Assembly (NCBI GenBank): GCA_026004795.1
Contig: BPJV01000012.1
Span: 62,001-126,000 of the forward strand
Direction of reading: 5' to 3'
DNA: 64,000 nucleotides
Source of the DNA: Pirellulaceae bacterium
Lineage (GTDB): Bacteria > Planctomycetota > Planctomycetia > Pirellulales > Pirellulaceae
The position numbers were made by a program, and so were the translations under genes. Under the pieces are notes generated by a model. It saw nothing but the letters and a program-made list of their open reading frames with translations, was not told the DNA's origin and did not search any database. This document shows positions 8,422 through 17,615 of the stretch, one piece after another. Each line of letters opens with the position of its first letter. The first letter of the stretch is position 1.

Positions 8422-9570
8422 TCAAGACGATACCGGCGTGTGCTGCATAATCATGGCCTGAAATTCTTCAAACAAGTAGCGACTGTCGTGCGGCCCGGCG
8501 GAAGCTTCAGGGTGATATTGCACGCTGAAAGCGGGATACTCACGATGGCGAACGCCGGCGATCGTATCATCGTTCAAGTTCCGATGAGTGACGAGCAGTT
8601 CGTCGGGCAACGTCTGTTCATCCACGGCAAAGCCGTGGTTTTGAGAGGTGATTTCCACACGCCCGCTTTCCAAATGCAGCACGGGTTGGTTGCTACCGCG
8701 GTGACCGAACTTCAGTTTGAACGTTTTTGCCCCACAGGCCAAACTCAGCAATTGATGCCCCAAGCAGATGCCGAAGATGGGGCGCTTTCCTAGCAGGGAA
8801 GCGATGGTGCCAATGGCATAATCCAACGGCTCGGGATCACCAGGGCCGTTGGAAAGAAAGATGCCATCCGGCTGCAGGGCCAACACCTCTTCGGCAGTCG
8901 CCGTCCCCGGCAGAATGGTGACACGATTGCCCAATTCTGCCAAATGTCGCGCGATGTTCCATTTCATGCCGAAATCGAGACAGACCACGTGAGGCTGCGC
9001 GGAGGAACCATCGCTCTGCCGGGGCGGGTCCCCCTCCAGGCGATGCAGCACTTCGTTCCATGTCCGAGCCTGCTGTGGGACGACTTCCCGGACCAGGTCG
9101 CGTCCCACCAAGCCAGGGCTCTCTTGTGCCTTCTTCACCAAGGAATCACGATCAAGATCCGTCGTCGACAGGATGCCTTTCATCGCTCCTTGGCTCCGTA
9201 TGTGACGCACTAACGCCCGCGTATCGATCCCCGCGATCGCCACGATGCCGTTTTCCCGTAAGTACTCCTGGAGATCTTTCTCGGAGCGATAGTTGCTGCG
9301 AATACGGCTGTCGTTCCGCACGACAAAACCAGCCACGCGTGCCTTGGCGCTCTCCACATCCTCCGTGTTCGTCCCGGTGTTGCCGATCTCCGGGTAGGTC
9401 ATGGTCACGATTTGGCCGGTGTAACTGGGATCGGTCGTGATCTCCTGGTACCCCGTCATCGACGTGTTGAACACCACTTCTCCGGCTGATTCTCCCTCCG
9501 CACCGATGGAGCGTCCCAAGAAAAAGGTGCCATCTTCGAGTGCCAATGCAGCCGTTGGTTTGCGTTGCAT
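8422..9570 (-). CDS. carA: carbamoyl-phosphate synthase small subunit
   Basis: The glutaminase subunit that hydrolyses glutamine and passes ammonia to CarB for carbamoyl phosphate, feeding arginine and pyrimidine synthesis. The N-terminal domain shows GEVVFNTSMTGYQEI and DPSYTGQIVTMTYPEIGNTG; the C-terminal class I amidotransferase has the nucleophile cysteine in GICLGHQLLSLACG, plus NHGFAVD and YHPEASAGPHDS with the catalytic His and Glu. The start at 9570 (MQRKPTAALAL) is preferred because AGAGGA precedes it; the frame extends 7 codons further. carB is not in the window, so the two subunit genes are not adjacent on this side. Confidence 0.96.
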   Translation of the reverse strand: MQRKPTAALALEDGTFFLGRSIGAEGESAGEVVFNTSMTGYQEITTDPSYTGQIVTMTYPEIGNTGTNTEDVESAKARVAGFVVRNDSRIRSNYRSEKDLQEYLRENGIVAIAGIDTRALVRHIRSQGAMKGILSTTDLDRDSLVKKAQESPGLVGRDLVREVVPQQARTWNEVLHRLEGDPPRQSDGSSAQPHVVCLDFGMKWNIARHLAELGNRVTILPGTATAEEVLALQPDGIFLSNGPGDPEPLDYAIGTIASLLGKRPIFGICLGHQLLSLACGAKTFKLKFGHRGSNQPVLHLESGRVEITSQNHGFAVDEQTLPDELLVTHRNLNDDTIAGVRHREYPAFSVQYHPEASAGPHDSRYLFEEFQAMIMQHTPVSS

Positions 9571-9708
9571 AAGATCCTCTGCAGTCCTCATGGGTGAGAA
9601 ATATGCCTCTCTGGCCCGAATCTACCGGTCCTGAACAAAATCTGGGTCAGTATAGCGGCATTCTCAGGATGCGGGTACCGCCTCCGGTGGAATTTATTGT
9701 CCCGCACG

Positions 9709-10164
9709 TTATTGTCCCGCACGGTTGTCCGGGGAAGGGGACGGAGAAGATTTCTCCTTAACCATTACCACGCAATTGCCGGTCCCTTCGAAGGTGACGT
9801 CCGTCATCAGTTCGCGCATCAGGAGTAGCCCGCGGCCGTGTTCGCACAACAGCAGCTCCTCACAGCGAGGATCGGGAACACGCTCCGGGTCGAACCCTTG
9901 GCCTTGGTCAGCAATCACCACGCGCACGGCGGTGCGTGAAATCTGCATTTGAAACGAGATCGACTTGCTGGGATCGTCTCCATTGCCATGGACCACGGCG
10001 TTGATCAGCGCCTCCTCCAGTGCCAGTCGCAAGTCGAACAGGTCGTGGTTTTTCCAGTCGTATTGCTCCACGGTGGCCATGCAGCGATCGATCAGCTCAT
10101 GCGCTGCCTCCCGAGTACTGGGGATCCGCACGTCGATCGTTTCAACCCAGGTGTGGCTTGCCAC
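9709..10164 (-). CDS. anti-sigma factor / RsbW-like serine kinase
   Basis: A GHKL-type ATPase of 151 residues related to RsbW and SpoIIAB, which bind a sigma factor and phosphorylate an antagonist STAS protein. The N box is in LRLALEEALINAVVHGNGD, the G1 box is VIADQGQGFDP and the G2 box is EHGRGLLLMRELMTDV. It lies 108 bp downstream of a STAS-domain gene on the same strand, the usual partner pair. A short Ser/Pro-rich tail follows the domain. Its sigma factor is not in the window. Confidence 0.9.
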   Translation of the reverse strand: MASHTWVETIDVRIPSTREAAHELIDRCMATVEQYDWKNHDLFDLRLALEEALINAVVHGNGDDPSKSISFQMQISRTAVRVVIADQGQGFDPERVPDPRCEELLLCEHGRGLLLMRELMTDVTFEGTGNCVVMVKEKSSPSPSPDNRAGQ

Positions 10165-10272
10165 CGATGACCTCTTGCCTTGCTACTGAATCGCCAAAGA
10201 ATCGGCCATGCTGCCGTCACCGCTTCCTGTCCGCCAAATCCTCCGACCGCAAGCAGCCCCTATTGGAAGAAA

Positions 10273-10635
10273 CTAGGAGATGCCGAACGCCTTGAGGGCC
10301 TCTGCCTCGGTATTGCGAATGTCCAACCGCGTATCCAAGCCGGTCAAGGAGAACACGCGTCGCATGTCCGGGTGAAGATTGCACAGTCGCAGCGTCCCTC
10401 CCACATCATCCAATGCTTTGTACAGCGCGATGAATTTGTTCAGGGCGGAAGAGGAGAGCAGGTCAACTCCCTCGAAATTAAGCAAGATATGATGGATTCG
10501 TTGGTCTTTGACTAAAGAGAGAAGCTCGTCTCCCATCTGCTCGATACTAGCGCCGTCAACGATCTTCTTGTCATTGAAACGAACGACGGCGACTTCGCCT
10601 TTCAAGCTGACATTGGTTCGTCGTTGCTGCGACAT
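10273..10635 (-). CDS. STAS-domain anti-sigma factor antagonist
   Basis: A 120-residue single STAS domain like SpoIIAA/RsbV. The conserved segment ILLNFEGVDLLSSSALNKF contains the serine that the partner kinase phosphorylates in this family; unphosphorylated protein binds the kinase and frees the sigma factor. It is the first gene of the pair with the downstream RsbW-like kinase. AGGAGG-like bases (rc of the region near 10640) precede the ATG. Partner switching is inferred from family and order. Confidence 0.9.
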   Translation of the reverse strand: MSQQRRTNVSLKGEVAVVRFNDKKIVDGASIEQMGDELLSLVKDQRIHHILLNFEGVDLLSSSALNKFIALYKALDDVGGTLRLCNLHPDMRRVFSLTGLDTRLDIRNTEAEALKAFGIS

Positions 10636-10773
10636 AGGAGGCTCATCGTATTAAGAGTCAATAGACCATGAAGAACAAGTAGGCCCAAGCAGTCTTGCCG
10701 CGTGGATGTGACCTATGCTACGAAAAACAGAGATAACTAGCAATACTGTGGGGAGGAAGGAGGACCGCAAATA

Positions 10774-11034
10774 GTGGTAGTGCATTCGGTTAGCCTGCTG
10801 GAAGAGGCCTTGCATCTTGCCCAACGTCACGGCTACACGATCCGGCAGGAGTGGTTGGGGGAGCGGGGCGGCGGTGCCTGCCGTATCGGCACGCAACGCC
10901 TGCTCTTCGTCGACCTTTCCTTAACGGCTCAAGAACAACTGCAGGTCGTCGTTAACGCATTGAAACGTGACCCTCATCTAGCGATTCCCGAGGCCACATC
11001 ACCACACCTCCGCCGGCTGCTCGATGCCGATTGA
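10774..11034 (+). CDS. small conserved-looking hypothetical protein
   Basis: An 86-residue soluble protein with no recognised domain. Sequence such as LLEEALHLAQRHGYTIRQEW, then GGGACRIGTQRLLFVDLSL and a helix TAQEQLQVVVNALKRDP, suggests a compact alpha/beta fold. It starts with GTG at 10774, with GGAGG about 12 bp upstream; a second in-frame GTG two codons later is equally possible. It is divergent from the STAS gene and convergent with trpC. Function unknown. Confidence 0.6.
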   Translation: MVVHSVSLLEEALHLAQRHGYTIRQEWLGERGGGACRIGTQRLLFVDLSLTAQEQLQVVVNALKRDPHLAIPEATSPHLRRLLDAD

Positions 11035-11130
11035 GCTGTCTTCCCGCTCGGCTCCCCTGGTCAACAACTGCCGTCGCGGCGGACCAAGTCCCGCTGGGTT
11101 GCGCAGCCCACGCCTCCCGATGACCGAGAG

Positions 11131-11925
11131 TCACGGCGTGGGTACTTTGCCCAGCAGTTGTCGAACTGCTAATTCAACGTCCGGCTGACGCACCAGCGAC
11201 TCGCCGACCAACATCGCTTGCACTCCGCTGGCTTGCAGACGAAGCGCGTCGCGGCGATGAAAGATTCCGCTCTCGCCGACAACGATCGTCTCGGCAGGAA
11301 TCTGTTCGCGCAACCGAATAGTGTGCTCCAGATCGACTTCGAACGTATCCAAATTGCGGTTATTGATTCCTACCAAGTCGGTCCCGGTGTTCAGCACATG
11401 CTCAAGATTGGAAGCTTCGTACAGCTCGATGAGAACGGCCATTCCCAGATCGCGGGCCAGATTATAGAGCCCGCGCAATTCCTGGCGGCTCAGGCACTCG
11501 GCAATCAACAGAATGGCATCCGCGCCCGCAACGCGCGCTTCAAACACCTGGTAGGGGTGAATAATGAAGTCTTTCCGCAGCACCGGCAAACCAACAGCCT
11601 GATGCACGGCGCTCAGATTCTCCAACGAGCCCTGAAAGAAGTCCACGTCGGTAAGGACACTGATGCAGCTTGCCCCGCCTCGCTGGTATCCCTGAGCAAT
11701 GGCCACGGGATCGAAGTCTTCCCGCAGCACACCTTTCGACGGACTCGCCTTCTTCACCTCCGCAATCAAGCGGATCTCGCCATCCCCGCGCAGCGCCGAC
11801 AAGAAGTCACGGGGCGGGCCTGCCTGATCGGCCTGGTGCATAAGATCTCGGAGAGGGCGCTGCCGGATCGCTTGCTCGACCTCCCGTCGCTTGTGCTCAA
11901 TGATACGGCCCAGAATTCCTGCCAT
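11131..11925 (-). CDS. trpC: indole-3-glycerol phosphate synthase
   Basis: Fourth step of tryptophan synthesis from chorismate: ring closure of CdRP to indole-3-glycerol phosphate. The TIM-barrel motifs are clear: IAEVKKASPSKGVLREDFDP, SVLTDVDFFQGSLENL, LPVLRKDFIIHPYQVFEARV, ADAILLIAECLS, LVGINNRNLDTFEVDL and VVGESGIFHRRDA. The length of 264 residues is standard. The ATG at 11925 (MAGILGRIIEHKRREV) is preferred over one 12 codons upstream because GGAGAGG lies about 10 bp before it. No other trp gene is nearby, so the pathway is scattered. Confidence 0.95.
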   Translation of the reverse strand: MAGILGRIIEHKRREVEQAIRQRPLRDLMHQADQAGPPRDFLSALRGDGEIRLIAEVKKASPSKGVLREDFDPVAIAQGYQRGGASCISVLTDVDFFQGSLENLSAVHQAVGLPVLRKDFIIHPYQVFEARVAGADAILLIAECLSRQELRGLYNLARDLGMAVLIELYEASNLEHVLNTGTDLVGINNRNLDTFEVDLEHTIRLREQIPAETIVVGESGIFHRRDALRLQASGVQAMLVGESLVRQPDVELAVRQLLGKVPTP

Positions 11926-12212
11926 GTCGCAATACCTCTCCGTTGCAATCTCCTGGAACACGCTATCTTGCTAGGAAACATGGGGCCAGCGCAGCAGGTG
12001 GACAGCCTGTCGGTACGCCCGGTGACCGTCGGGAGATACCGTAATAGACGAGAATCGCCCCCATCGCTGCGCCATCGGCAACTCCTCACCGACGCCAGTA
12101 GCAGTAGAGAAACCGGATAGTGAAGCGGAAACCGGCAGATCTGCCACGCGGTTACCTCGGCGCGTCCCCAAGCCTAGCATTGGATCGGCAAGAGGTTAAC
12201 CCCAGCGCCGAA

Positions 12213-12569
12213 TCAATAAGTGGGTACGGTCGGGTCCACCAATTGGCTCCACGCCTCAATGCCACCAGCCATGCTCTGTGCCATGGCGAATCCAGCGGAG
12301 CGCAACCAGTGCACCACACGCCTGCTCCGTACTCCATGGTGGCAATGCACCACAACGTGCTGTCCTCGCATGGCATCCAACCGGCCAGCCTGCTGCTCCC
12401 ACTGGCTCATTGGAATAAGCACCGCCCCCGCGATGTGGGCCAATTCGTACTCCTCAGGTTCGCGGCAGTCGACTAAAACCACTTGCCGCTGTTGCATCAG
12501 TCGAGCTACCTCAGGAGCCTCGATCTCCCAAGGCAGCTCCTCCGACCGTGACTCATCCGTGTTCATCAA
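12213..12569 (-). CDS. rhodanese-like domain protein
   Basis: A single rhodanese domain of 118 residues. The active-site loop is VVVHCHHGVRSRRVVHWL, with the sulfur-carrying cysteine first in CHHGVRS; the N-terminal part has VLVDCREPEEYELAHIAGAV, the family's CH2A-type motif, and the end has SMAGGIEAW. Single-domain proteins of this kind carry persulfide sulfur or act as thiosulfate sulfurtransferases. Cytoplasmic, no signal peptide. The substrate cannot be told. It stands alone between trpC and the epimerase gene, all on the minus strand. Confidence 0.9.
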   Translation of the reverse strand: MMNTDESRSEELPWEIEAPEVARLMQQRQVVLVDCREPEEYELAHIAGAVLIPMSQWEQQAGRLDAMRGQHVVVHCHHGVRSRRVVHWLRSAGFAMAQSMAGGIEAWSQLVDPTVPTY

Positions 12570-12680
12570 TACTCCTGCGAGTAGTAAGACGATTCTGCCG
12601 CGTCATCCCCGCAGTCGGTGGGTAGCGCCGACCAGCAAGTGCTCGCTCCCCAAACCACCACTCGGGCTCTTCCGTCGCGC

Positions 12681-13847
12681 CTAGCGGTCCGCCGTAGCCG
12701 AAGCGTTGGCGGAGCGATCGAGCGTTCGAAACATCCACACCGTCTGTGAACGATACGTATCACCTGGGTTCAGGATCACACTAGGAAACTCTGGGTGATG
12801 AACCGAGTCGGGGAAGTGCTGCGTTTCCAGGCAACAAGCACTTTGGTGGGCGTACGTTTTTCCCTGCTTGCCCCGTTGGCCTTTCAAAAAGTTCCCCGAG
12901 TAGAACTGAATGCCCGGTTCGGTCGTCATCACCCGCAGGACTCTACCCGAATCCAAGTCGGTAAGCACTGCCGCCAATCGCATTTCCTTCCCCTCAGCAG
13001 GCTTGTTGAGGACGAAATTGTGGTCGTACCCCAATGTCGGCGTGTTCACCAATTGCTTGATGCGAGCGCCAATCCGACGGGGCTTACGGAAATCAAGGGG
13101 AGTTCCCTCCACCGAGGCAATATCACCAGTTGGAATCAGCGTCTCGTCGACCGGCGTGTAGTGGTCCGCATTGATGCGCAGACGATGGTCGAGGACAGTG
13201 GGACTGCCGTGACCGGCCAAATTGAAGTAGGCGTGATTGGTCAGGTTGACTGGCGTCGGTTTGTCCGTCGTCGCTGTGTAACGCAGCGTCAGATTGTTCT
13301 GGTTCTTCGCCAAGAAATACGTCGCTTGAATCGTCAGATTCCCCGGATATCCCTCCTCCCCATCCGGACTCAGGTAGGAAAAGGTGACTCCCTGCCCTCG
13401 TTCGTTGCTGTAAGGGCGCGCTTTCCAAACGACCTTATCGAGACTGCGCTCGGCTCCTCCATGGAGATGATTGGGACCGTCGTTGGTAGCGAGCGAGTAC
13501 TCCTGGCCATTGAGCGTAAACTTCCCTTTGGCAATGCGATTGCACACGCGGCCGGTGGTGCAGCCAAAATACTGGTTGTCTTCGCTCTCATAGCCCTCGA
13601 TACTGTCAAATCCCAGGACTACATCTGCCGTATTCCCTTCGGCGTCCGGCACATGCAGCTCGACCAGTGTCGCCCCACGCGTCATGACCTTTACCACCAT
13701 TCCCGCCTCATTGCTCAGCGTGTACAACTCGACGGGCGTTCCATCCTTCGTCTTCCCAAAGGGTTGTACCGTCGGCTCGGCAGCGATTGCCGCTGAAACG
13801 AAGCCTTGAAGAACCACAGGTAGGTACAGCCGACACAGTCCTCTCAT
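12681..13847 (-). CDS. galM: exported aldose 1-epimerase (galactose mutarotase)
   Basis: Interconverts alpha and beta anomers of aldoses. The 388-residue protein starts with a signal peptide (LYLPVVLQGFVSAAIAAEP) and so acts outside the cytoplasm, unlike E. coli GalM. Family marks are GFDSIEGYESEDNQYFG, GRVCNRIAKGKFTLNG, the substrate-binding GPNHLHGG, the catalytic His in NLTNHAYFNLAG and the acidic part LETQHFPDSVHHPEFP containing the catalytic Glu. A role in processing sugars released by extracellular hydrolases fits planctomycete lifestyle but is inference. Confidence 0.92.
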   Translation of the reverse strand: MRGLCRLYLPVVLQGFVSAAIAAEPTVQPFGKTKDGTPVELYTLSNEAGMVVKVMTRGATLVELHVPDAEGNTADVVLGFDSIEGYESEDNQYFGCTTGRVCNRIAKGKFTLNGQEYSLATNDGPNHLHGGAERSLDKVVWKARPYSNERGQGVTFSYLSPDGEEGYPGNLTIQATYFLAKNQNNLTLRYTATTDKPTPVNLTNHAYFNLAGHGSPTVLDHRLRINADHYTPVDETLIPTGDIASVEGTPLDFRKPRRIGARIKQLVNTPTLGYDHNFVLNKPAEGKEMRLAAVLTDLDSGRVLRVMTTEPGIQFYSGNFLKGQRGKQGKTYAHQSACCLETQHFPDSVHHPEFPSVILNPGDTYRSQTVWMFRTLDRSANASATADR

Positions 13848-14120
13848 TTTTCACCTCTCTAGGGCGCTAGTCACATGCAAAGGCAAGTCGCAACCCCTAA
13901 ACTGCCAACTACTGGAAACGATAACCACCGGAGTTGGCCATTGTAATCGGACCGGTGGCCTACCGACAATCTACCCTCGTCGTGGCCAGCGAAGTGGGGC
14001 GCGTGCCGTCAAGGTTGAGCGAGAAGACGGAAGGCAGGTAACGCCTCAGCAAGCGGTGGATGACGTACAATACAATCCGCAATTCAACCTAAGTCCGATC
14101 CGTGTGGAACTGAGAGTGCT

Positions 14121-15200
14121 GTGATCAAAACATCTCGAACCAAAGACGCCACGGACCACGGCCGGCGCCTTGACCTGCGGCAACTGCGTCTGGGCGCTGT
14201 GCTGGGGGCTGGAACAGTGGGGGTGGTGCGGGCAGGGCGCTTGCCCGACGGTCGCCCGGTTGCCGTCAAGATCCTGCACTCGCAGTGGAGTGACGATCCG
14301 CTGATTCGTGCGCGATTTCGCCGCGAAATGGATATCCTCCGCCGGCTGGACCATCCCCATATCATCCGGTATTTCGGCGGCGGTGAATCCAATGGTCAAC
14401 TCTTCTATGCCATGGAACGCATGCCCCATGGGAACCTGCGCGAGTTGCTGCAACGATATCCACGTTTGCGATGGGAGGAGACTGCGTCGATTGGACGACA
14501 GATCGCCAGCGCCCTGCAGTGCATCCATAACCAAGGGATTGTGCACCGCGATGTAAAGCCGAGCAATATTTTCTTGCAGGCCGACGGCACCGTGAAGTTG
14601 GGAGATTTCGGCATCGCGCGGGACACGCTGGCCGGGGATTTGGCTGCACCGGGGGTCACCGTGGGGACTCATGCTTACATGGCACCGGAGCAGATCAGGG
14701 GGCAGTCTTCAGTGGGACCAAAAGCCGACTTGTATGCCTTAGGCTGCGTTCTGTTTGAGACATTGTCTGGTCATCCACCCTTCCGCGCTGACGATGCCCA
14801 GGAAGTTTTGCGTCAACATCTGCATACGCCTCCACCCCGCGTGGAATGTCAGGGGAGGCAGTGCCCAGAGGAATTGGAACGGCTGATTCACCAGATGCTA
14901 GACAAATCGCCCGAACGGCGACCCTTCAATGCGCGATCGGTCCAGAATACTTTGTCGCGGATGCTGGTGAGCCTGGGGGCACCAGCGGTATCCGCCGCAG
15001 AGCCTCCGGAAAATGCGGCGGATAACGAAATCAGCCCTCCAGTGGATCCCGCTCGCGATATCGACGCGTTGGATCCCGGCAAGCGGCTCCTGGCCCAACG
15101 TATCCTCGATCGTCAACAGCCCCAAGTGACGTGGCAACAGTTCCTGCTGATCGGTGGATTGATCGCCACGTTGATTCTTTTAGCACGGTGGCTATCCTGA
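14121..15200 (+). CDS. membrane-anchored Ser/Thr protein kinase
   Basis: A Hanks-type kinase of 359 residues. The glycine loop is LGAGTVGVVRAG, the ATP-binding lysine is in PVAVKIL, the catalytic loop is HRDVKPSNIF, the metal site is DFG, and the activation segment ends in TVGTHAYMAPEQIRG. The kinase domain occupies about 20-280. After a short linker a single C-terminal membrane helix (FLLIGGLIATLILLARWL) anchors it with almost nothing outside, so it has no external sensor domain. GTG start at 14121 with weak GAGAG upstream. birA begins 63 bp later. Confidence 0.93.
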   Translation: MIKTSRTKDATDHGRRLDLRQLRLGAVLGAGTVGVVRAGRLPDGRPVAVKILHSQWSDDPLIRARFRREMDILRRLDHPHIIRYFGGGESNGQLFYAMERMPHGNLRELLQRYPRLRWEETASIGRQIASALQCIHNQGIVHRDVKPSNIFLQADGTVKLGDFGIARDTLAGDLAAPGVTVGTHAYMAPEQIRGQSSVGPKADLYALGCVLFETLSGHPPFRADDAQEVLRQHLHTPPPRVECQGRQCPEELERLIHQMLDKSPERRPFNARSVQNTLSRMLVSLGAPAVSAAEPPENAADNEISPPVDPARDIDALDPGKRLLAQRILDRQQPQVTWQQFLLIGGLIATLILLARWLS

Positions 15201-15263
15201 GCATTTCGTGCGTCCTGTGGCTGTTTAAGGCTGACCCCTTTCGCTGTGAAGATGTAGGCTCGC

Positions 15264-16121
15264 GTGGAAAACGAACCGTTGGGGATCGACTGGCGTGCGC
15301 GGGAAGCAGCCAGGCACGAAATCCTGTCCGCGGGATGGATCCGCAGTTGCCAGTGGGTGGAGGAGATCGATTCGACCAGCAGCTGGCTACAGCGGCAGCT
15401 GCGCGCTGATCCTGGCACGCCGTTGCCCGCCCTACGGGTTGCTGATCGCCAAACGGCGGGGCGGGGAAGAGGGAACAAGCGATGGTTTTCCCCCCATGGT
15501 TGCTTGATGTGCACCTTCGCCATCGGACCGTCCGAGCTGTTGGCCGATGCGCGCCGTCTCGGTACCCTTGCCCTCATCTCGGGGCTGGCTGTCGCCTCGG
15601 TAGCCAGCTGCTGGGTGGACCCCGCCCAAGTGCAACTGAAGTGGCCCAACGACCTCTACGTGGCCGGCAGAAAATGTGGTGGTATCCTGATCGAATCGGT
15701 GTTTGCTCCTGCCGAGCAGCGGCGCCATACCGGGCTCTCCCCTGATCGCGGGCCCCTCGCTTGGCTGATCGGCATCGGGCTCAACGTGGCGATCGACTGG
15801 ACAACTGCCCCGCAGGAGATCCGTACTTCAGCCACCTGCCTGCGATCTCATGCCCACGCGCCGTTGGAAGTTGGCCAGGTGCTGCTGGAACTCGTAGACC
15901 GGCTTCACGCCACCCTCAAAGCATGGCGAGATGACACGCTGGATTGGCGTGTGCTGTGGCGTCGCCATTGCATGCTAACCGGTCGCTGCATCACGGCGCG
16001 CACGGCGGCCGGCAAGCAACTCGAGGGCACCTGCTTGGGGATCGATGAACTCGGCTGCCTGCTTCTGCAAGGAACGAACCAGCTCCATCGTTTGCAATCG
16101 GCGGAAATCGTCCACTGGTAG
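15264..16121 (+). CDS. birA: biotin--[acetyl-CoA carboxylase] ligase
   Basis: Attaches biotin to the carboxyl carrier protein through biotinyl-AMP. The catalytic core shows EEIDSTSSWL, then ADRQTAGRGRGNKRWFSPHG (the biotinyl-AMP binding loop), QLKWPNDLYVAGRKCGGILI with the catalytic lysine, and GIGLNVAIDW. The C-terminal SH3-like domain ends in LGIDELGCLLLQG. There is no N-terminal winged helix, so it is a monofunctional ligase and not a biotin-operon repressor. GTG start at 15264. Confidence 0.92.
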   Translation: MENEPLGIDWRAREAARHEILSAGWIRSCQWVEEIDSTSSWLQRQLRADPGTPLPALRVADRQTAGRGRGNKRWFSPHGCLMCTFAIGPSELLADARRLGTLALISGLAVASVASCWVDPAQVQLKWPNDLYVAGRKCGGILIESVFAPAEQRRHTGLSPDRGPLAWLIGIGLNVAIDWTTAPQEIRTSATCLRSHAHAPLEVGQVLLELVDRLHATLKAWRDDTLDWRVLWRRHCMLTGRCITARTAAGKQLEGTCLGIDELGCLLLQGTNQLHRLQSAEIVHW

Positions 16122-16342
16122 GGGAGCTATTCTCTCGCCCCCACGTCCCTGCTCAGTAGCAATCGAAACTGCAGATCGGGCTCGGCGCTAGTCGATACAA
16201 CGAGAGTAAGTGCGCTACGATCCTGCGCCGCGGATGGCCGTCAAAGTTTACCCAAGGCCTCCAGGTTTTCACTGGCTACCCCGTCGGGCAGTGGCGATCG
16301 TGCTCTTAAGCAGACGCTCCACGAAGCTAGGATTGGCATTCG

Positions 16343-17551
16343 ATGAAATTCAACCTGCGACCAGGTGACGTTCCCTCCTGCACTGGGCGGGGGATGCGCC
16401 CCATGCTCCTCTTAGGCCGTGCGGGCCTGGCTCTGTGGGCCATCTGCTCCAGCGCTGGGCCGTTTAATCAGGCGTCTGCACAGTCCCCGCATCATAGTGC
16501 ACCGTCGCACCCATCTGCGATCCCCTTGGGCGTGCCATGTGTCTTCTATCCCACGGCAACATCGCCCGTCACATCGGTTCGCAGCCGTCGGGTGGACCTG
16601 CCACCGCTGCGTCCCACGGTCGCCGAACCGGTCGCCGTGTCCGTGGCCTTCAATGGCGACGGTACGTTGTTGGGAGTTGCCGGAGATGATCATACGATCC
16701 GCATCGTCGCTACAGATTCGGCAACGCAGATCGCATGCTTAATCGGTCACCAAGACTGGGTGAGATCGCTGGTGTGGAGAAATGATAGCAATGGGCTGGT
16801 CTCCGCTGGCGACGATGGCCGAATCTTAAGGTGGGGAGTCGCCGCAGGAGATAAGCGCTGGCAAGCGACTGAGATTTGCCAATTTCCTTACCGCATTTCG
16901 TCGGTGGTACCACGTCCGGGAAGCGACGAACTAGCCGTCGTAGGCTTTTCGACCGAGGTGAGCTTCGTCGATGGGACCAGCGGGGCCGTGCGACGAACAA
17001 TCAAACGGGACCGTCGCGACACGGCCTGCCTGGCCTTCGATCCAAGTGGCAAGGTGCTCGTCATCGGCGATCAACTTGGTAACGTCGAGATCTGGGATGT
17101 GGCTATGGAGAAGCGACTGCATCGCCTTTCCGGGCATTCCCGCCGCGTGCGTGCCGTGGCGATGGGGCCTGGAGGGGCACGGTTTTCTACGGCCGGGGAG
17201 GACGGGCGAGTCGTGCAGTGGTCTCTGGCGGATGCCAACCCCATTTGGCAATCAAATCGACTGGCGGCGCGGTTGCAAAGTTTAGTATGGATCGATGGAG
17301 AGTTATTGGCGGCAGGTGGGGCCGACAATGCCATCCACTTGATCGATGCCTCAACTGGGCAAGAGATGGCGGTTCTCCATGGTCATGTGGGGAGCGTGGT
17401 GGACCTGGAGACTCACGGTGATCGCTTGGCCAGTTGCAGCTTCGATGCGACGGTTCGCTTTTGGGATGGCGTCCATCAGATGCTGCAGGAACGAAAGCAT
17501 CTGACGCGACCGGTTAGTCGGATCGAGCCAGAAAATGTCGATGTACGTTAA
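16343..17551 (+). CDS. exported WD40 repeat protein
   Basis: A 402-residue beta-propeller protein. The N-terminus carries a hydrophobic stretch (MLLLGRAGLALWAICSSAG) ending near NQASAQS, which looks like a signal peptide. From about residue 90 on there are six or seven WD40 units, for example VSVAFNGDGTLLGVAGDDHT, RSLVWRNDSNGLVSAGDDG and DLETHGDRLASCSFDATVRF. Such propellers bind other proteins. The ATG at 16343 has TAGGA at good distance; a later Met (16403) would also keep the signal peptide. It precedes the large surface protein by 64 bp, so the two may be one transcript. Confidence 0.85.
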   Translation: MKFNLRPGDVPSCTGRGMRPMLLLGRAGLALWAICSSAGPFNQASAQSPHHSAPSHPSAIPLGVPCVFYPTATSPVTSVRSRRVDLPPLRPTVAEPVAVSVAFNGDGTLLGVAGDDHTIRIVATDSATQIACLIGHQDWVRSLVWRNDSNGLVSAGDDGRILRWGVAAGDKRWQATEICQFPYRISSVVPRPGSDELAVVGFSTEVSFVDGTSGAVRRTIKRDRRDTACLAFDPSGKVLVIGDQLGNVEIWDVAMEKRLHRLSGHSRRVRAVAMGPGGARFSTAGEDGRVVQWSLADANPIWQSNRLAARLQSLVWIDGELLAAGGADNAIHLIDASTGQEMAVLHGHVGSVVDLETHGDRLASCSFDATVRFWDGVHQMLQERKHLTRPVSRIEPENVDVR

Positions 17552-17615
17552 GCCGACCAAGGTGACGCCCACCATCGGTGTACGGCCCAACCGTTGAAGG
17601 CCAAGGAGGGAGCAA

